Of a DNA stretch of 64,000 bases, positions 11,036-21,701 are shown one piece after another. The translations under genes and the position numbers were made by a program. Source of the DNA: Didymella arachidicola (lineage: Eukaryota > Ascomycota > Dothideomycetes > Pleosporales > Didymellaceae); the NCBI GenBank assembly GCA_016630955.3, contig CM049986.1, positions 558,001 through 622,000 on the forward strand, read 5' to 3'. The number at the start of each line of letters is the position of its first letter. Position 1 is the first letter of the stretch. The notes below the pieces were generated by a model, which worked only from the letters and a program-made list of their open reading frames with translations, ran no database searches and was not told where the DNA came from.

Positions 11036-12963
11036 GATGCGTGTTGATTGTGTTTGATGAGCGGAGCCTTTCGAACCATTTTCGCGCCCCGAACTAGAAA
11101 TTAAGAAAAAGCAAACGGGGCAACAAGGCTGGGAGAGGCATACTGATAGTTGTAGATTGTGGCGCAGCTGGCCTATCAGAGGTGCAGTGGCTTTGACCAC
11201 CGACAAGATTTCACTGCTCTTCCAAGTTTCAACGCCTCATATTTTCCCGCGTCGATTTCGGGACATGGCTGATGGATATCATAGAAAAGAGATCCGATGC
11301 AACTGGAGCGCTACTGACGTGAGTCGCTCCTCTCTGCCTAAGCTACCACGGCAAGCCTACATTCCCAGACTTACACAGACCCTGCACAAAGTACCGACTC
11401 CTTTGAGGTCGCGCACACGTGAAGTAGAGAGTCAGCCTCAGAAGACCTGTCCACACACCGGGAGCACACATTCGCAGTCAGTCTCTCATGTTTCAGAATA
11501 AACCGTCGATAAGCCCTGGCCACTTCGCATCATCAATATCAGATAGAATGAACAAATATCGCGATTTTACAGCCAAATATTACTTATTTATTCTTAAATA
11601 TATTGCCAAATAAGTTAGATAGCCTAGTTCTACATATTTTAGCTATAATTTAACTCTCTCTATTGTGTTAATGCCGAATCTTGCATTCCAATTTTCATGG
11701 GGTGGCCTGGGCTTATTGACGTTTTTTTCTGGAACATGAGAGTCAGTATACGCACCGCCATCGGACCAAGCTTACAGTTGTTTGGCGATGAAACTTTATT
11801 CATCTGCAACCCCCATGCTCAACGAGACCGACTAGACACCCGGCTTGATTAGTTGTAAGGTCGGTTCAGAAGAGTTCTGGCAATGGTAAAGTCACTAAAG
11901 TGTAAGGTGTACGATCAAGCCACCGACGACATGGATCCGACGTCCATCCTCATCGAGTACGCTTGGTATGCTCCAACATTTGAGTAGCATACATTTGATA
12001 CTGATAATGTTGCGATGTCTACCAAAGAGCCCCCGGGGCAATGGTCCGAGATCGCAAAACGATTCCCCATCTCCATCAAGGCGTAGCACTCCTAGACTCT
12101 CAAATGCCCAATGCCACACAATTTTAACAGGACACATACCAAACAAAGACAAGCAGCGCGCAACCTCAAGCCTCAATCACACAAACACACACACACAAGT
12201 TAGCTCGCAACGCGTACAAACGCCCAGCATACGAAGAAGCCAGTCCTCCACCTCAGGCTCACCGCCCACCATCCAAGAACCAGCGTCTTCGCACTGGGAA
12301 CTTCTCGTCCGTGGCAGGAATGAACAACACACGCAACCGCACCGAGCCAAGCGCGGCTACCCCCGACCAGCAGATTGAACCGCAGCCCAAGCGCCAAAGT
12401 ACAATGGAGCAGTCATGTCTTGCGAGCACAACGCACGAGTACTGCAGCCCCAAGCAGCGCGTACCCCCCTTCTTGTAGGCCTCCGAATCACATCCGTCGT
12501 CCTGGGATCCTAGTTGTGCCGGGTAAAAGCGACTTGATTTTGACTGTAAGGAACATGTGTACAGTGTTGAAGCGAGCATGTCGACGTGGGTCGGAGGTGT
12601 AACGCGCCGAAGGTGAGGAACTTCTGTTCTGGGTTGCTTATGTCGAGGACGTCGACGCAGCGTATCTGTCGTTGGAGGTTCGCTTCTTCGGGTCGGGGGG
12701 CTGGGTGCTTTGCGGCCGTGTTGTGTGCGCTGATGAGTGGGATGCAGGTGGTATGTGTGCGTGAGTTCTTTTTGAGTTTGGAGGGAATGGGCATCATATC
12801 CGATTCCTCGGATGACTTGCGAGATAATTGGTGGTTTCCTTTTATATCCTTCGCCTCTCATGACCTGGTGGAGATGGGATGGGAGGTGGTATAGATCCCG
12901 CCTCAAACTGAAGCTGTCCTGTTGGACATCTGATACCTCTCTGCTTCCGATCGCATGGCGCCA
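11036..12963. other. Long intergenic region with an AT-rich island
   Basis: About 1.9 kb with no supported gene. The sequence is visibly AT-rich from roughly 11540 to 11690, unlike its surroundings. A 215-codon minus-strand frame at 12259-12906 lacks domains and codon structure and is not called. Confidence 0.45.
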
Positions 12964-13875
12964 TCACTTCCACGCCCACACCTCCTCAACCCCCCACTCG
13001 AGCCCCGCATACCGCACCCTCCCACCCATCTGCACCACTTCCTCCCGAAACGCCACCGCACACGGTAAAAAAGCATCACCCGTCCTCGCCGTCCTCTTCC
13101 ACTTCTTCCCACCCTCCACACCCCCCTCATGCTCTGTATTGAACTCCCACCGCTCGGTCGTCGTCATGTTGCCACGCTGTACAATCCCCTGACAAAACCC
13201 GCCAACCCGAACAACAACCCCCCTAACCCCTCGCTCTGCATCCTCGCACCGCAGTACAACACACACATTCCCTTCCCCCCCGTCCGCGCTCATCCCGGAA
13301 GGACTGACAGGTACCCCGCGCCACAACTCCTCATGCCCCGCCACTTGTCCCAGACGCGGATGCCACGCGTGTCCATGTTCGAGAAAGAGCCCCTCCCCCA
13401 AATCATACATGTCCCCCTCATCCACATCCGCTCCCTCTCCAACCGCAACCCTTGAATCAACCCAGTGCGTCCACGTGTTATGCGTATACGCCCCAAACAC
13501 CGGATGCGTCCCCCTCCCTCCCTCTACCGCCGCCGTCCCCGCAAACCCCCACTCCAGACGCCCCGCTTCCCCGGCGTTCGGCAGGGGAGACTCGCCGGGG
13601 CGGATGGGTTTGAGGTAGCGGATGTCGATGAATGTTTTGCTGGGCGAGGTGAGGACGAGGGTGGAGGTTGGTTCGAAGGGGGTTGGGGGGAGGTTTAGGG
13701 GGTTTTTGTGGGGGAGACCGGGGGTGTAGGGGATGGGGGGGAGGGGGGGGAGGGGGTACGGGAGGTGGTAGATGGATTCTCGGATGGAGATGCTGGGGGT
13801 GGATGGGGAAGGGACGGGTGGGGTGGGGGATGGGGGGGCGGTGTAGGTTGGTTCTGGGTGGGCTGAGGACGCCAT
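12964..13875 (-). CDS. HRI1: HRI1-family protein
   Basis: Single-exon 303-aa protein starting at the ATG at 13875. The first ~70 residues are Pro/Ser-rich. The conserved core follows: the STLVLTSPSKTFIDIRYLKP strand pair, the LEWGFAGTA motif, and THWVDSR, all typical of the HRI1 family (Hrr25-interacting protein in yeast; two-domain calycin-like beta-barrel). The usual length is about 240 aa, so this one has a longer N-terminus. Biochemical role unknown. The coding strand is extremely C-rich at the 5' end and G-rich over the rest. Confidence 0.85.
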   Translation of the reverse strand: MASSAHPEPTYTAPPSPTPPVPSPSTPSISIRESIYHLPYPLPPLPPIPYTPGLPHKNPLNLPPTPFEPTSTLVLTSPSKTFIDIRYLKPIRPGESPLPNAGEAGRLEWGFAGTAAVEGGRGTHPVFGAYTHNTWTHWVDSRVAVGEGADVDEGDMYDLGEGLFLEHGHAWHPRLGQVAGHEELWRGVPVSPSGMSADGGEGNVCVVLRCEDAERGVRGVVVRVGGFCQGIVQRGNMTTTERWEFNTEHEGGVEGGKKWKRTARTGDAFLPCAVAFREEVVQMGGRVRYAGLEWGVEEVWAWK

Positions 13876-14574
13876 GGTGTTGTTTTGGTGGAGCTGGGGT
13901 GGTGGTGGTGCTGGGTGGCGGTGTGAGCTTTGCGAGATGTGTGTTTGTTGTTTTGGTATTGCGGATAGGTGCTCAGGTATGCGTCAGAAGATTGATGTGG
14001 CCAACTTCGGTTTGTTCTCGTGGATCGGATTTCCTGGAGTAGGCGAACAGTGTGTAGAAGACAGAAATGAGAGGCCGGGGATTGTGGGAAAATGCCCAGG
14101 CGAGACAAAGTGAAAGCGAGAGTGACTTGTTGTATACTAATTGCTCGCCAGACGGCTCTTCGACGCTATCGGCGATAGTGATTATCTTGTCAATATCGGT
14201 TATTCCAATTGACAGCAATAGTAGGAATGCACCGAGAAGAAAGACAAGGAAAGAAGATAACTGCGATGATGTGATGTTGGAACAAGGTCGTAGTGGTAAT
14301 ACCCGCCCCACTTGCGATAGAGCGGCAAGCAGTCGCGTTAGACGGCCCTTCTGTGCATCAGATTCATTTGTTGGAGCTATCATAAATACATCACATGCGA
14401 TGGAAACGATATCATGGGGACGAGTTTGCATTTGCAAAACTAGGTATCATTCACAAGCTGTCTTTTTGACAGACCTAAACGCCGCCCATGCTGGGAGTAT
14501 CCATCACCAGACCATGACTTTTGAATCCATCGTAAGGCATAGCACAGAACCGAACCGCTACTTTGGCGAGCAGC
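13876..14574. other. Intergenic region between eL13 3' end and HRI1 start
   Basis: About 700 bp holding the HRI1 promoter and the eL13 3' flank. A 154-codon minus-strand frame with one hydrophobic stretch overlaps here but has no recognisable homology or codon bias, so I do not call it. Confidence 0.45.
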
Positions 14575-15377
14575 TTATTTCTTCTTGTTCTCCTCCTCCT
14601 CGGCCTTGGCAGCAGCGCGAGCGGCGCGCTTGCCCTGGTAGCGGGCCTCGGAGCGGGCGTCACGGAGCTTCCTGTAGACGTTCTCGTCGCTCTTGTAGCT
14701 GGAGATGGGGCCCTCCTCGAAAGCAGCGACGTTCTTGATGGGCAGGATGTTGGTGCGGACAACGTTCTCGCCAGACTTGGCGGCCTTGACATCCTCGGCG
14801 GTAGCGTCACCCTGCTTGGTCTTGCCGTTGCGGCGGGGGAAGAGGATGAGGCGCTTGCGGTACTCCTGGAGGCGCTCGACGTTGGCCTTGAGGGACTCCT
14901 CAGAGAGGTTCTGGCGGCGAGGGTCGACGGAGATACCGATGGTGCGGGCGAACTTGCGGGGAATGCCAGCAGCTGGGTTCGTTAGTCCATGTCGGCGTTG
15001 TGTGGAAGGCGATTCGTACCCTTCAGCTCAACGAGCGAGAAACCACGGCCGGGCCTGACGCGGCGGTTGTACTTGACGGTAGGGCATCGCACAACGGGGC
15101 GGAGGAGGTCGACGGGGCGAGGAGCGACCTTGGCGGCCTTTGCAACGCGGGCGTTGCGTCTGGACGACTTCTTGCCAGGCTGTCGAGCGTTAACATCTGA
15201 AGACACAGGCGCCACTGCTCTCAGCGGAGTGAGAGGGGATTTACCTGGTCAAAGTGCACGCGGACGTAGCGTTGCCTGCAAGAGTCAGCAAAGTTTGCGC
15301 AACTGAACATTCAGGGTCGCATACCAGTCCTTGTGGAAATGGTTCTTCTGGATCTGCTGGTTGTGCTTGATTGCCAT
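14575..15377 (-). CDS. RPL13: 60S ribosomal protein eL13
   Basis: Four coding exons on the minus strand: 15377-15325, 15275-15245, 15179-15020 and 14972-14575, giving 213 aa. The introns (48, 64 and 47 nt) have good donors, and the last has a CTAAC branch site. The protein begins MAIKHNQQIQKNHFHKDWQ, contains the PGKKSSRRNARVAKAAKVAPRP region and the PTVKYNRRVRPGRGFSLVELK core, and ends in an Ala/Glu/Lys helix with ENKKK. This is the typical eL13 of the large subunit. Codon use is strongly biased, as expected for a ribosomal protein. A further intron lies in the 5' UTR. Confidence 0.95.
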
Positions 15378-15386
15378 TTTTGCAGA

Positions 15387-15441
15387 CTGCGACTCTCAAT
15401 TAGTACTCGATTGAGTGACTCCTGGCGGCGCGATAACGTAC
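15387..15441 (-). other. 5'-UTR intron of the eL13 gene
   Basis: Donor GTACGT at 15441, branch site TACTAAT and acceptor GTCGCAG ending at 15387, 55 nt in all, leaving 9 nt of leader before the eL13 ATG. A second TACTAAC followed closely by CAACAG lies about 12-25 nt upstream of the donor, so an additional upstream 5'-UTR intron is possible. Leader introns are common in fungal ribosomal protein genes. Confidence 0.65.
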
Positions 15442-15892
15442 TTGTCGATGGACTGTTGGTTAGTACTTCGAGCGACGGCTGACGAGCGAGGAAGTTGCGA
15501 GGCTCGATTGAAAGGTTTGTGGGTGGGTCTCGCTTATGATGCGTGCACCTATCACGCGCTTGCATTCGAATCACTAGTGGGAACATTTCGCCAGTCTTGG
15601 CAAGAACGTCGAACAAGACAGCAGCATCAACACAAACACGAGATCATGAGCGAAGATGGAGCAATTGCGTTGATTAATGCATCTCATAATGCATGTGCGC
15701 ATATTCAATGCGCTGCGCGTTTAGAGCGCTGCTCACGCCGAGCTCTCACAAGATGAAGCAACAAAGGCCAGCGCGCGACAGCGCCAGCAAACCGAAGGGG
15801 ATATCATACAAAAACAGCAAACCAAAATTCCACACGTATCCAAGGTCGTAACATCGTAGCTAGTAGTAGGCGCCCTGCACGGGTCAGGAACG
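15442..15892. other. eL13 promoter and 3' flank of the coiled-coil gene
   Basis: About 450 bp with no gene. It contains the eL13 leader and promoter. I recognised no named ribosomal-protein promoter element. Confidence 0.45.
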
Positions 15893-17293
15893 TTACTCTT
15901 GCAAGCCTCCAATGCCGAGACCTACTCCATGATCCACGCGTGCCCTCGGACTGACGTGGTGCCCAGCGGACTCGGGTTGCGGCTTCTCGACGTGCTTGGG
16001 GCGTGCCAAGGTGTTGCCTTTCTTCACATGGCCGAAGATCTTGCTTTGGACCATCTTTGCAGCTGGAGTGGCGTGCATTGCTTTGGCTGGAGGTGCTTGC
16101 CGTAGCATGCTGGTGGCCATCTGGCTCGCTTGGGACTCGTTGATGCGGTCGTCCTCGCGATCGGTGAAGGCCTCTTCCTCGTCTATGCTGGAAGCTGTGA
16201 TGGTGGAGTTGGAGCTCTGGCGTCGCTCATGTGCAGGCTTCTGCTGGTGGTGAGCGGGCGGCGCGGACTGAGGGACATGGGCGGGCAGGTAACTGGGCGG
16301 GGTGCGTGGTGGCCTAGCATAGGGATGCGATCGCCTGTTGGGGGTGTTGGGGAGGGAAGACATGGACTGCGCACCTCTGTGGTGCCCTCGAGACCTCGGT
16401 CCATGTGTGGCTGTCCTGGGTGTTGCGGGCGCTGTGGCCGTCTCCTGGCTCAGCATCTTGTCGGCAAGAAGGAGGGCCTCGAAGTTGCTGGGTCCGCGCA
16501 TGTTCTCGTTTGATAGGGGAATGCGGTGCAGTCGCCGCGGGGTGGGCTGATGCGGTGTGCCAAAGGTCGAGCGCTGGGGCGAGGCATGCTCGTTCATCTG
16601 CTCGAGAAGGGGCGCCATGTGGTCTCTGTTTTTGCGGATGCGCGACTTCAAGCGGTCGTTCTCGTCGATCAGGCTGGCCAGCTCGCCCTCTCTGTGCTCG
16701 GTGAGGCGCTTCTGCTGCTCGAACAGGTCGCGGAGCTGGTCGTTTTCTGCCTGCAGGATCTGGTTCTGGCGGCTCATCTCGGCCATGATGACGGCATTGG
16801 CAGCATTTGCGGTCTCGGCATGGCTCTGCTCTGGTGCTGCGGCGTGGCGGCGCTTCTCCTCGGCCTGCTGCAGCACGTCCAGCTCTCGGTGCGCCATGGC
16901 AAGCTCGACAGCCATGCGACTTGCGGCTTCCTGGCTCTCCATGACGGCCATGTTGTGCTGGAGCTTGTAGTGGGTGGCAGAGAGTCTCATGTCGCGCAGA
17001 GCATTGGTGAGGTGGTCGACCATGGATCGCAGCTCTTCGGCGGAGGCATGGCTGACCTGGTCGTGCGAATACAGGACTGCCGCAGCAGCCTCGGCCAGGG
17101 CGGTGGTGTTGCTGAGCTTGGAGGCGGGCGGCGGCGAGGTGAGCTGCGGCGTGGGCGGGCTCGGGGTGCGCACGGCGATGGACTGGCTGTTGGGGAGCCG
17201 CGACGACGGCGGCGGCGTGATGGAGGTCGAGCGCGACGGGAGGCCCGGCGAGTCGGGGTGCGCGTCCTCGGTCGGTAGCAATGACGGCTCCAT
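15893..17293 (-). CDS. Coiled-coil protein, function unknown
   Basis: Single-exon gene of 466 aa starting at the ATG at 17293 (MEPSLLPTEDAHPDSPG). The N-terminus is Ser/Pro-rich. Residues about 85-230 form a long predicted coiled coil with regular Leu/Met spacing and many Glu/Gln/Arg (ELAMAHRELDVLQQAEEKRR; NQILQAENDQLRDLFEQQKR). The rest is low-complexity Pro/Ser/His/Arg and looks disordered. The architecture suggests a scaffold or cytoskeletal role, but nothing specific is recognised. It shares a 566-bp head-to-head promoter with the LRR gene. Confidence 0.8.
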   Translation of the reverse strand: MEPSLLPTEDAHPDSPGLPSRSTSITPPPSSRLPNSQSIAVRTPSPPTPQLTSPPPASKLSNTTALAEAAAAVLYSHDQVSHASAEELRSMVDHLTNALRDMRLSATHYKLQHNMAVMESQEAASRMAVELAMAHRELDVLQQAEEKRRHAAAPEQSHAETANAANAVIMAEMSRQNQILQAENDQLRDLFEQQKRLTEHREGELASLIDENDRLKSRIRKNRDHMAPLLEQMNEHASPQRSTFGTPHQPTPRRLHRIPLSNENMRGPSNFEALLLADKMLSQETATAPATPRTATHGPRSRGHHRGAQSMSSLPNTPNRRSHPYARPPRTPPSYLPAHVPQSAPPAHHQQKPAHERRQSSNSTITASSIDEEEAFTDREDDRINESQASQMATSMLRQAPPAKAMHATPAAKMVQSKIFGHVKKGNTLARPKHVEKPQPESAGHHVSPRARVDHGVGLGIGGLQE

Positions 17294-17859
17294 GGTTCGC
17301 AAGTGTGCCAAAAGTAACCGTCTTGTCCACGGGTGCGCGGGTAGGGCTTAGAGTTTGGGGCTGGAGGTGGAGCTTCGCAGTGACGTTCCCGGCAATCGCG
17401 AACGCGGCGCGTGCGGGGTGCGGAAGTGTCGCGCGAGGGATGCGTCTGTGATGCGTTGCAGCAACAAGCTCGCTCCAACAGGGCGTCGCGATGGTGCGTA
17501 AGAGACGGCGGCGGCGCGGGGAGCGAGGAGAGGGTGGATCGTGCAGGAAGGCGCCGTTGTGGTGGGCAGCGCGCTGGACGTCTGCCTCCACTCCTGCGAA
17601 CGACTTGGTCGCTCCAGCAACGGCTTCGTGCAGTGACATCAGAACGGTCCCGACGCCGCCGCAGTCGAGCCCTGGGCGGCGTGGAAATTGTGCGAGACCA
17701 GGGGAGGCCAATCCCTGCGCGACAGGTCCGACAGCCCAAAAGCCCACAGTACTGTGTACTGTGTACTGTGTACTGTGCACTGTGCGAGAGCTCACGGGTG
17801 CATCCGACCACGCAACGCATGAACTGCGACATCGACCGCTGAAACGCCCGCCCGAGGCC
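17294..17859. other. Shared head-to-head promoter region
   Basis: 566 bp between the start codons of the coiled-coil gene and the LRR gene. GC-rich, open in several frames, and containing a 7-bp tandem repeat. The LRR frame is open from an ATG at 17491, but the extra 123 residues look non-protein-like and would place the repeat in coding sequence. Confidence 0.55.
17750..17784 (+). repeat. Tandem repeat of the 7-mer tactgtg (5 copies)
   Basis: Four perfect tactgtg units followed by one cactgtg, 35 bp, lying 76 bp upstream of the chosen LRR start codon. Probably a leader or promoter minisatellite. Confidence 0.95.
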
Positions 17860-20800
17860 ATGGATCCGCCCTCGAACCTCCCGAGGCCCTCTGCCATACC
17901 GCGCCCGCCGACCTCGCGGCTGCCCGTCCTGCGCCCGCAGACCAGCCAGCCCCAGCTGCGCGCATCCGCATCCAACGCGGCACTGCGCAAGAAGCCCTCG
18001 GTCTCGTCGATATCGCGTCCACCGCCGCACCAGCACCAGCCCCAGCCCGTCCAAGCACCCGCAGCCCAGCAGACCCCAACTGTCCAGCGCAAGCCCTCGC
18101 GCATCTCGCTCGTTCCCTCCTACGAAGCCCCGACTGCTGCCCGGGGAGCCCTGCCTGCACCACGCCCGACCACCAACGCCGCCCTCACCAGGAAGCCCAG
18201 CCGCGCCTCTCTCGTCCCCTCTTCTGCCAGACGCGTGAGCACCATCCCGTCTGGACTCCCGCCGCCGCCGCCACGCTCGAGCAGCCAGAATGCCCCTGCC
18301 TTCAAGAAGCCCTTCGCGCGCCCGCCCTCCCGCCAGTCCAGGACGCCCTCGCACCCGCTCCGCACACCCAGCATCACCGCCGAGCACGACGAGCTGGGCA
18401 GCCTCGCCGGCTTCCGCTCAGCATCACGTGCCTCTTCGCGCGCAGGCTCGAGGGCTGGCTTCCACGAGAGCAGCTCTTCCCCCGAATATGCGCCCGAGGT
18501 GCGCCCGGAGGAAGCCGAGCAGAGGAAGTCGCGACCCTCGCTCTCAGAACGGACCATGGAGAGTCTGGCCCAGCTGCCCTCCTCGCCAGCAAATGGCAAG
18601 AGCAGCGCACGGAGGTCGAGCTTCTTCAGCCAGGACAACACCATGCCACCGCCGCTGCGACCTGCATCCGCCATGTCCGACAAGAGCAATGCTAGCAGGC
18701 CCACCACCAGCGATGGCACCGCCAAGCGTCTGCCAACCACCCCTAGCAAGGCCAGCGCACCCTCCTCGCGCATGTCCATGACCGTCCCTAGCAAGAGGAT
18801 TGTCAGTGCCGCAGCAGCGACACCCACGGGAACACCAACTCGCGTATCCTCCATATCACGCCCTACAACTGCCATCAAGAAGCCAGCACTAGTACCAACG
18901 CAGAACGTCCTGACTCCCTCCAAGCCTCGAGCCCCCTTGTCAGACAGCAAAAGCATAGCCTCACGCACACCAAAGGCGCGGCCATCCGTGGCTGGCACTT
19001 TTGGCCAGGCAATCTCACCACCAGGCGCCATCAAAGCAGCATCTCCAACCCCACCAATAGGCAGTGCTCGCAAAGCTCCCGAGTCGTCGCTCGCCCTGCG
19101 CAACTCCATCGCTCAGGCCAAGGCCGCACGAAAGCAGGAAGCCAACGAGTCACCCAATGCAACGCCAAAGAAGGCCGAAAACTCCTCCAACGCCCTGCGA
19201 GAGCAGATTGCAAAGGCTAGGGAAGCGGCAAAGCGCAACAAGACCGGTCCCGTGAGGGCAGACACGCCGCCCAAGGACGCCATCATACCCGATCCCGAAG
19301 AGGTTGCTGGCTTTGACTTTGGCCTTGGTGATCCTTTCAACCAAAACTCCAAAGCCGGCCCGTCGGTACTGCGCAAGCGTGTCGATGGAGCCCGCACAAC
19401 CGGTCGTCTCAACATCGCCGGCATGCAGCTGACCGAGATGCCCAACGAGGTTCTCCAAATGTACGATCCCAACGACACCACAGTAGCTTGGGGCGAGATC
19501 GTGGATGTCACGACCATCGTCGCCGCTGACAACGAGCTGGAAACGCTGCCGGACACCATGTTCCCAGACGTTGACATCAACGATGTTGACGATGACGATG
19601 CAGGGCCTCAGTTCGGTGGTGTACAGAGTCTCGACTTCCATGGCAACGTGCTACGAGAGCTGCCGATGGGTCTAAGGCGTTTAGAAGAGCTCACCAAGCT
19701 CAATTTGTCCAGGAACAAGCTTCCCATGGAAGCCCTCGATGTCATCACCCAGATTGCTTCCTTGCGCGAGCTGAAGCTTGCGGAGAATGACCTCGTAGGC
19801 GAGCTCTCGCCCACCATTGTGCGTCTCGCCCAGCTTGAAGTCTTGGATATCTCAAACAACAAGGTTATCGGTCTGCCGGCTGAGCTACGCGAACTGACCC
19901 AGCTGCGGACTATCAACGTGGCTGACAACCAGCTGAGGTCTGTACCTATGGAGCTGTTTGCTTCGGCATCCCTGGTCGACTTCAACGCGACAAAGAATCG
20001 TTTAGAAGGCACCTTCTTCACCATCCAATCTGCACCACGTCTGCAGGAATTGCGGTTGGCTGGGAATGCACTTACGGCTCTAGCTGACTCTGAAGACATG
20101 AACTTGCCTGCCCTGAAGCATCTGGATCTTTCGGCAAACAGGCTGTCCTCGTTGCCCGATGTGACATCTTGGGCAAGTCTCGGTACACTGCTGCTTGGCG
20201 AGAACAAGGTTACGACTTATCCTGAGGGCTTTTTCTCACTTCATCAACTGCGCATCGCAGATTTCACGGCGAATGACATCTCCAAGGTGGACGAGCGCAT
20301 TGCCTTGATGGAGGCACTGGAGAATCTGACTCTTGCTGCCAACCCCATCCGCGAAAGGAAGTTCTTGACGATGAGCACCGACGATATGAAACGCGATCTG
20401 CATGCACGACTTCAGCCTGAAGAGATTGTCACTGGGCCTGATGAGGTCGACGAGTTTCCAATCGAGCAGCCCCCCGAAATGTCCCATGGTTGGACAGTGA
20501 CTCCCTCTGGAACGCTCGACCTGGCCAGCAAGAGCTTGGCCGAATTCGATGACGGTGCTCTCGTTGCTCTCGCAGCGACAAGCGATATCCGTCAGATTAA
20601 CCTCCAGAGCAATCTGCTTCAGACTATACCCCTCTCATTCGGCCAAGTCACCTTTTTGACCACCCTTGACCTGTCCAAAAACAACATATCAACTGCACTG
20701 ACCAGCCAGCTCGAGCTGCTGAAGCTCCGTGAGCTGCGACTGTCCGGCAACAAGCTCAACTCGTTGACGTCCTTGACTGCGCACTTGACTGCACCCACAC

Positions 20801-21219
20801 TACAGAGTCTCGACATCAGCCAGAATCGCCTCACAGGTTCCCTTCCCGACCTCCACGACTCCTTCCCCGCCCTCATCACTTTGATCGCCAGCGACAACGC
20901 CATCAATGACGTTCCCGCCGAATCGCTTTCCGGGCTCAAGATCGTCAATCTGAGCAACAACGACATTGAACACCTCGATCCACGCATTGGCCTGCACGCC
21001 GGCACCCTGACGAGCTTGATCGTTGAAGGCAACAAGTTCCGCGTCCCAAACTACCAGGTCCTGATCAAAGGCACCGATGCGATTCTCAGCTGGTTGAAAG
21101 ACAAGATCCCCCGAGAGAGCAGTATAGTAAGAAGCGAGAGCGCGGCGAGCAACGCCACACGGACAACAGAGGACGGGAGCGAGTTTTTCGATGCGGAAGA
21201 CGGCGGCGTGGCGTGGTAG
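17860..21219 (+). CDS. Large leucine-rich-repeat protein (LRRC40-like)
   Basis: Single-exon protein of 1119 aa. Residues 1-500 are Ser/Pro/Arg-rich, disordered, and full of possible phosphorylation sites. From about residue 510 (GRLNIAGMQLTEMP) to about 1100 there are some 20 leucine-rich repeats of the LxxLxLxxNxLxxLP type, with an interruption near 860-890. The repeat series resembles LRRC40. The C-terminus is acidic. A scaffold role is inferred from the fold. I chose the ATG at 17860 because MDPPSNLPRPSAIPRP fits the rest of the protein, whereas the upstream ATG at 17491 would add implausible sequence. Confidence 0.85.
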   Translation: MDPPSNLPRPSAIPRPPTSRLPVLRPQTSQPQLRASASNAALRKKPSVSSISRPPPHQHQPQPVQAPAAQQTPTVQRKPSRISLVPSYEAPTAARGALPAPRPTTNAALTRKPSRASLVPSSARRVSTIPSGLPPPPPRSSSQNAPAFKKPFARPPSRQSRTPSHPLRTPSITAEHDELGSLAGFRSASRASSRAGSRAGFHESSSSPEYAPEVRPEEAEQRKSRPSLSERTMESLAQLPSSPANGKSSARRSSFFSQDNTMPPPLRPASAMSDKSNASRPTTSDGTAKRLPTTPSKASAPSSRMSMTVPSKRIVSAAAATPTGTPTRVSSISRPTTAIKKPALVPTQNVLTPSKPRAPLSDSKSIASRTPKARPSVAGTFGQAISPPGAIKAASPTPPIGSARKAPESSLALRNSIAQAKAARKQEANESPNATPKKAENSSNALREQIAKAREAAKRNKTGPVRADTPPKDAIIPDPEEVAGFDFGLGDPFNQNSKAGPSVLRKRVDGARTTGRLNIAGMQLTEMPNEVLQMYDPNDTTVAWGEIVDVTTIVAADNELETLPDTMFPDVDINDVDDDDAGPQFGGVQSLDFHGNVLRELPMGLRRLEELTKLNLSRNKLPMEALDVITQIASLRELKLAENDLVGELSPTIVRLAQLEVLDISNNKVIGLPAELRELTQLRTINVADNQLRSVPMELFASASLVDFNATKNRLEGTFFTIQSAPRLQELRLAGNALTALADSEDMNLPALKHLDLSANRLSSLPDVTSWASLGTLLLGENKVTTYPEGFFSLHQLRIADFTANDISKVDERIALMEALENLTLAANPIRERKFLTMSTDDMKRDLHARLQPEEIVTGPDEVDEFPIEQPPEMSHGWTVTPSGTLDLASKSLAEFDDGALVALAATSDIRQINLQSNLLQTIPLSFGQVTFLTTLDLSKNNISTALTSQLELLKLRELRLSGNKLNSLTSLTAHLTAPTLQSLDISQNRLTGSLPDLHDSFPALITLIASDNAINDVPAESLSGLKIVNLSNNDIEHLDPRIGLHAGTLTSLIVEGNKFRVPNYQVLIKGTDAILSWLKDKIPRESSIVRSESAASNATRTTEDGSEFFDAEDGGVAW

Positions 21220-21285
21220 GGCATGCTCAATGCTCGTGGCAGGAATTACTGATTATGATTGATTATCGCAGGGCTAGTCCCGGTC

Positions 21286-21303
21286 TTTTTTTTTTTTTTT
21301 TTT
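21286..21303 (+). repeat. Poly-T tract (T18)
   Basis: Eighteen consecutive T in the 3' flank of the LRR gene, 67 bp after its stop codon; a mononucleotide microsatellite within the probable 3' UTR or terminator region. Confidence 0.85.
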
Positions 21304-21701
21304 CGTCGCTGTTGTATGTTATGTTCTTGTATATTTTTTACTTGGTACTGGTGGTAGAGGGCTCGAGTGGTTGTAGGGTTACCTTTTTCTTGTTAGTGTA
21401 TTGTGGTTAATGTACTTGGCGTGTTAGACATGCCTTTTTCCCATCTCATCTTTCGATCGTGCTGATTGCGATAGCCAATGCGATGAGGATAAGCATTGCG
21501 TTCAGACAAGGAGATGACGGCGCCGGGTAGGAGTGTGGAGGTCCGCGGACTACACACCACAACGCGCGGTATCTCATCATAGATTAGCAATCTAGACCCG
21601 TCCAAACCCCCCCCTAGATCAGCGCCTGGAACCGTGGAGCAGATAAGTTGCCCGAGGTACCTTCAGAAGGTGCTCAAGTATCTTCTGTTCTGGGGTTGGT
21701 C

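Noticed and set aside
12259..12906. A 215-codon minus-strand frame upstream of HRI1
   Set aside because: No domain, irregular composition and no codon bias; probably chance.
13973..14437. A 154-codon minus-strand frame with a hydrophobic stretch
   Set aside because: One Leu-rich segment only; no signal-peptide arrangement, homology or splice context.
17491..17859. ATG at 17491 as the LRR protein start
   Set aside because: It would add 123 residues including a translated 7-bp repeat and no LRR-protein character; the ATG at 17860 fits better.
16314..18104. A 596-codon minus-strand frame across the coiled-coil gene, the shared promoter and the LRR gene
   Set aside because: It lies in another frame over two well-supported genes; its composition is Arg/Ala/Gly-rich as expected of a GC-rich shadow frame, with no domain.
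16987..18387. A 466-codon minus-strand frame overlapping the same region
   Set aside because: Also a GC-rich shadow of the coiled-coil and LRR genes; no splice or start support.
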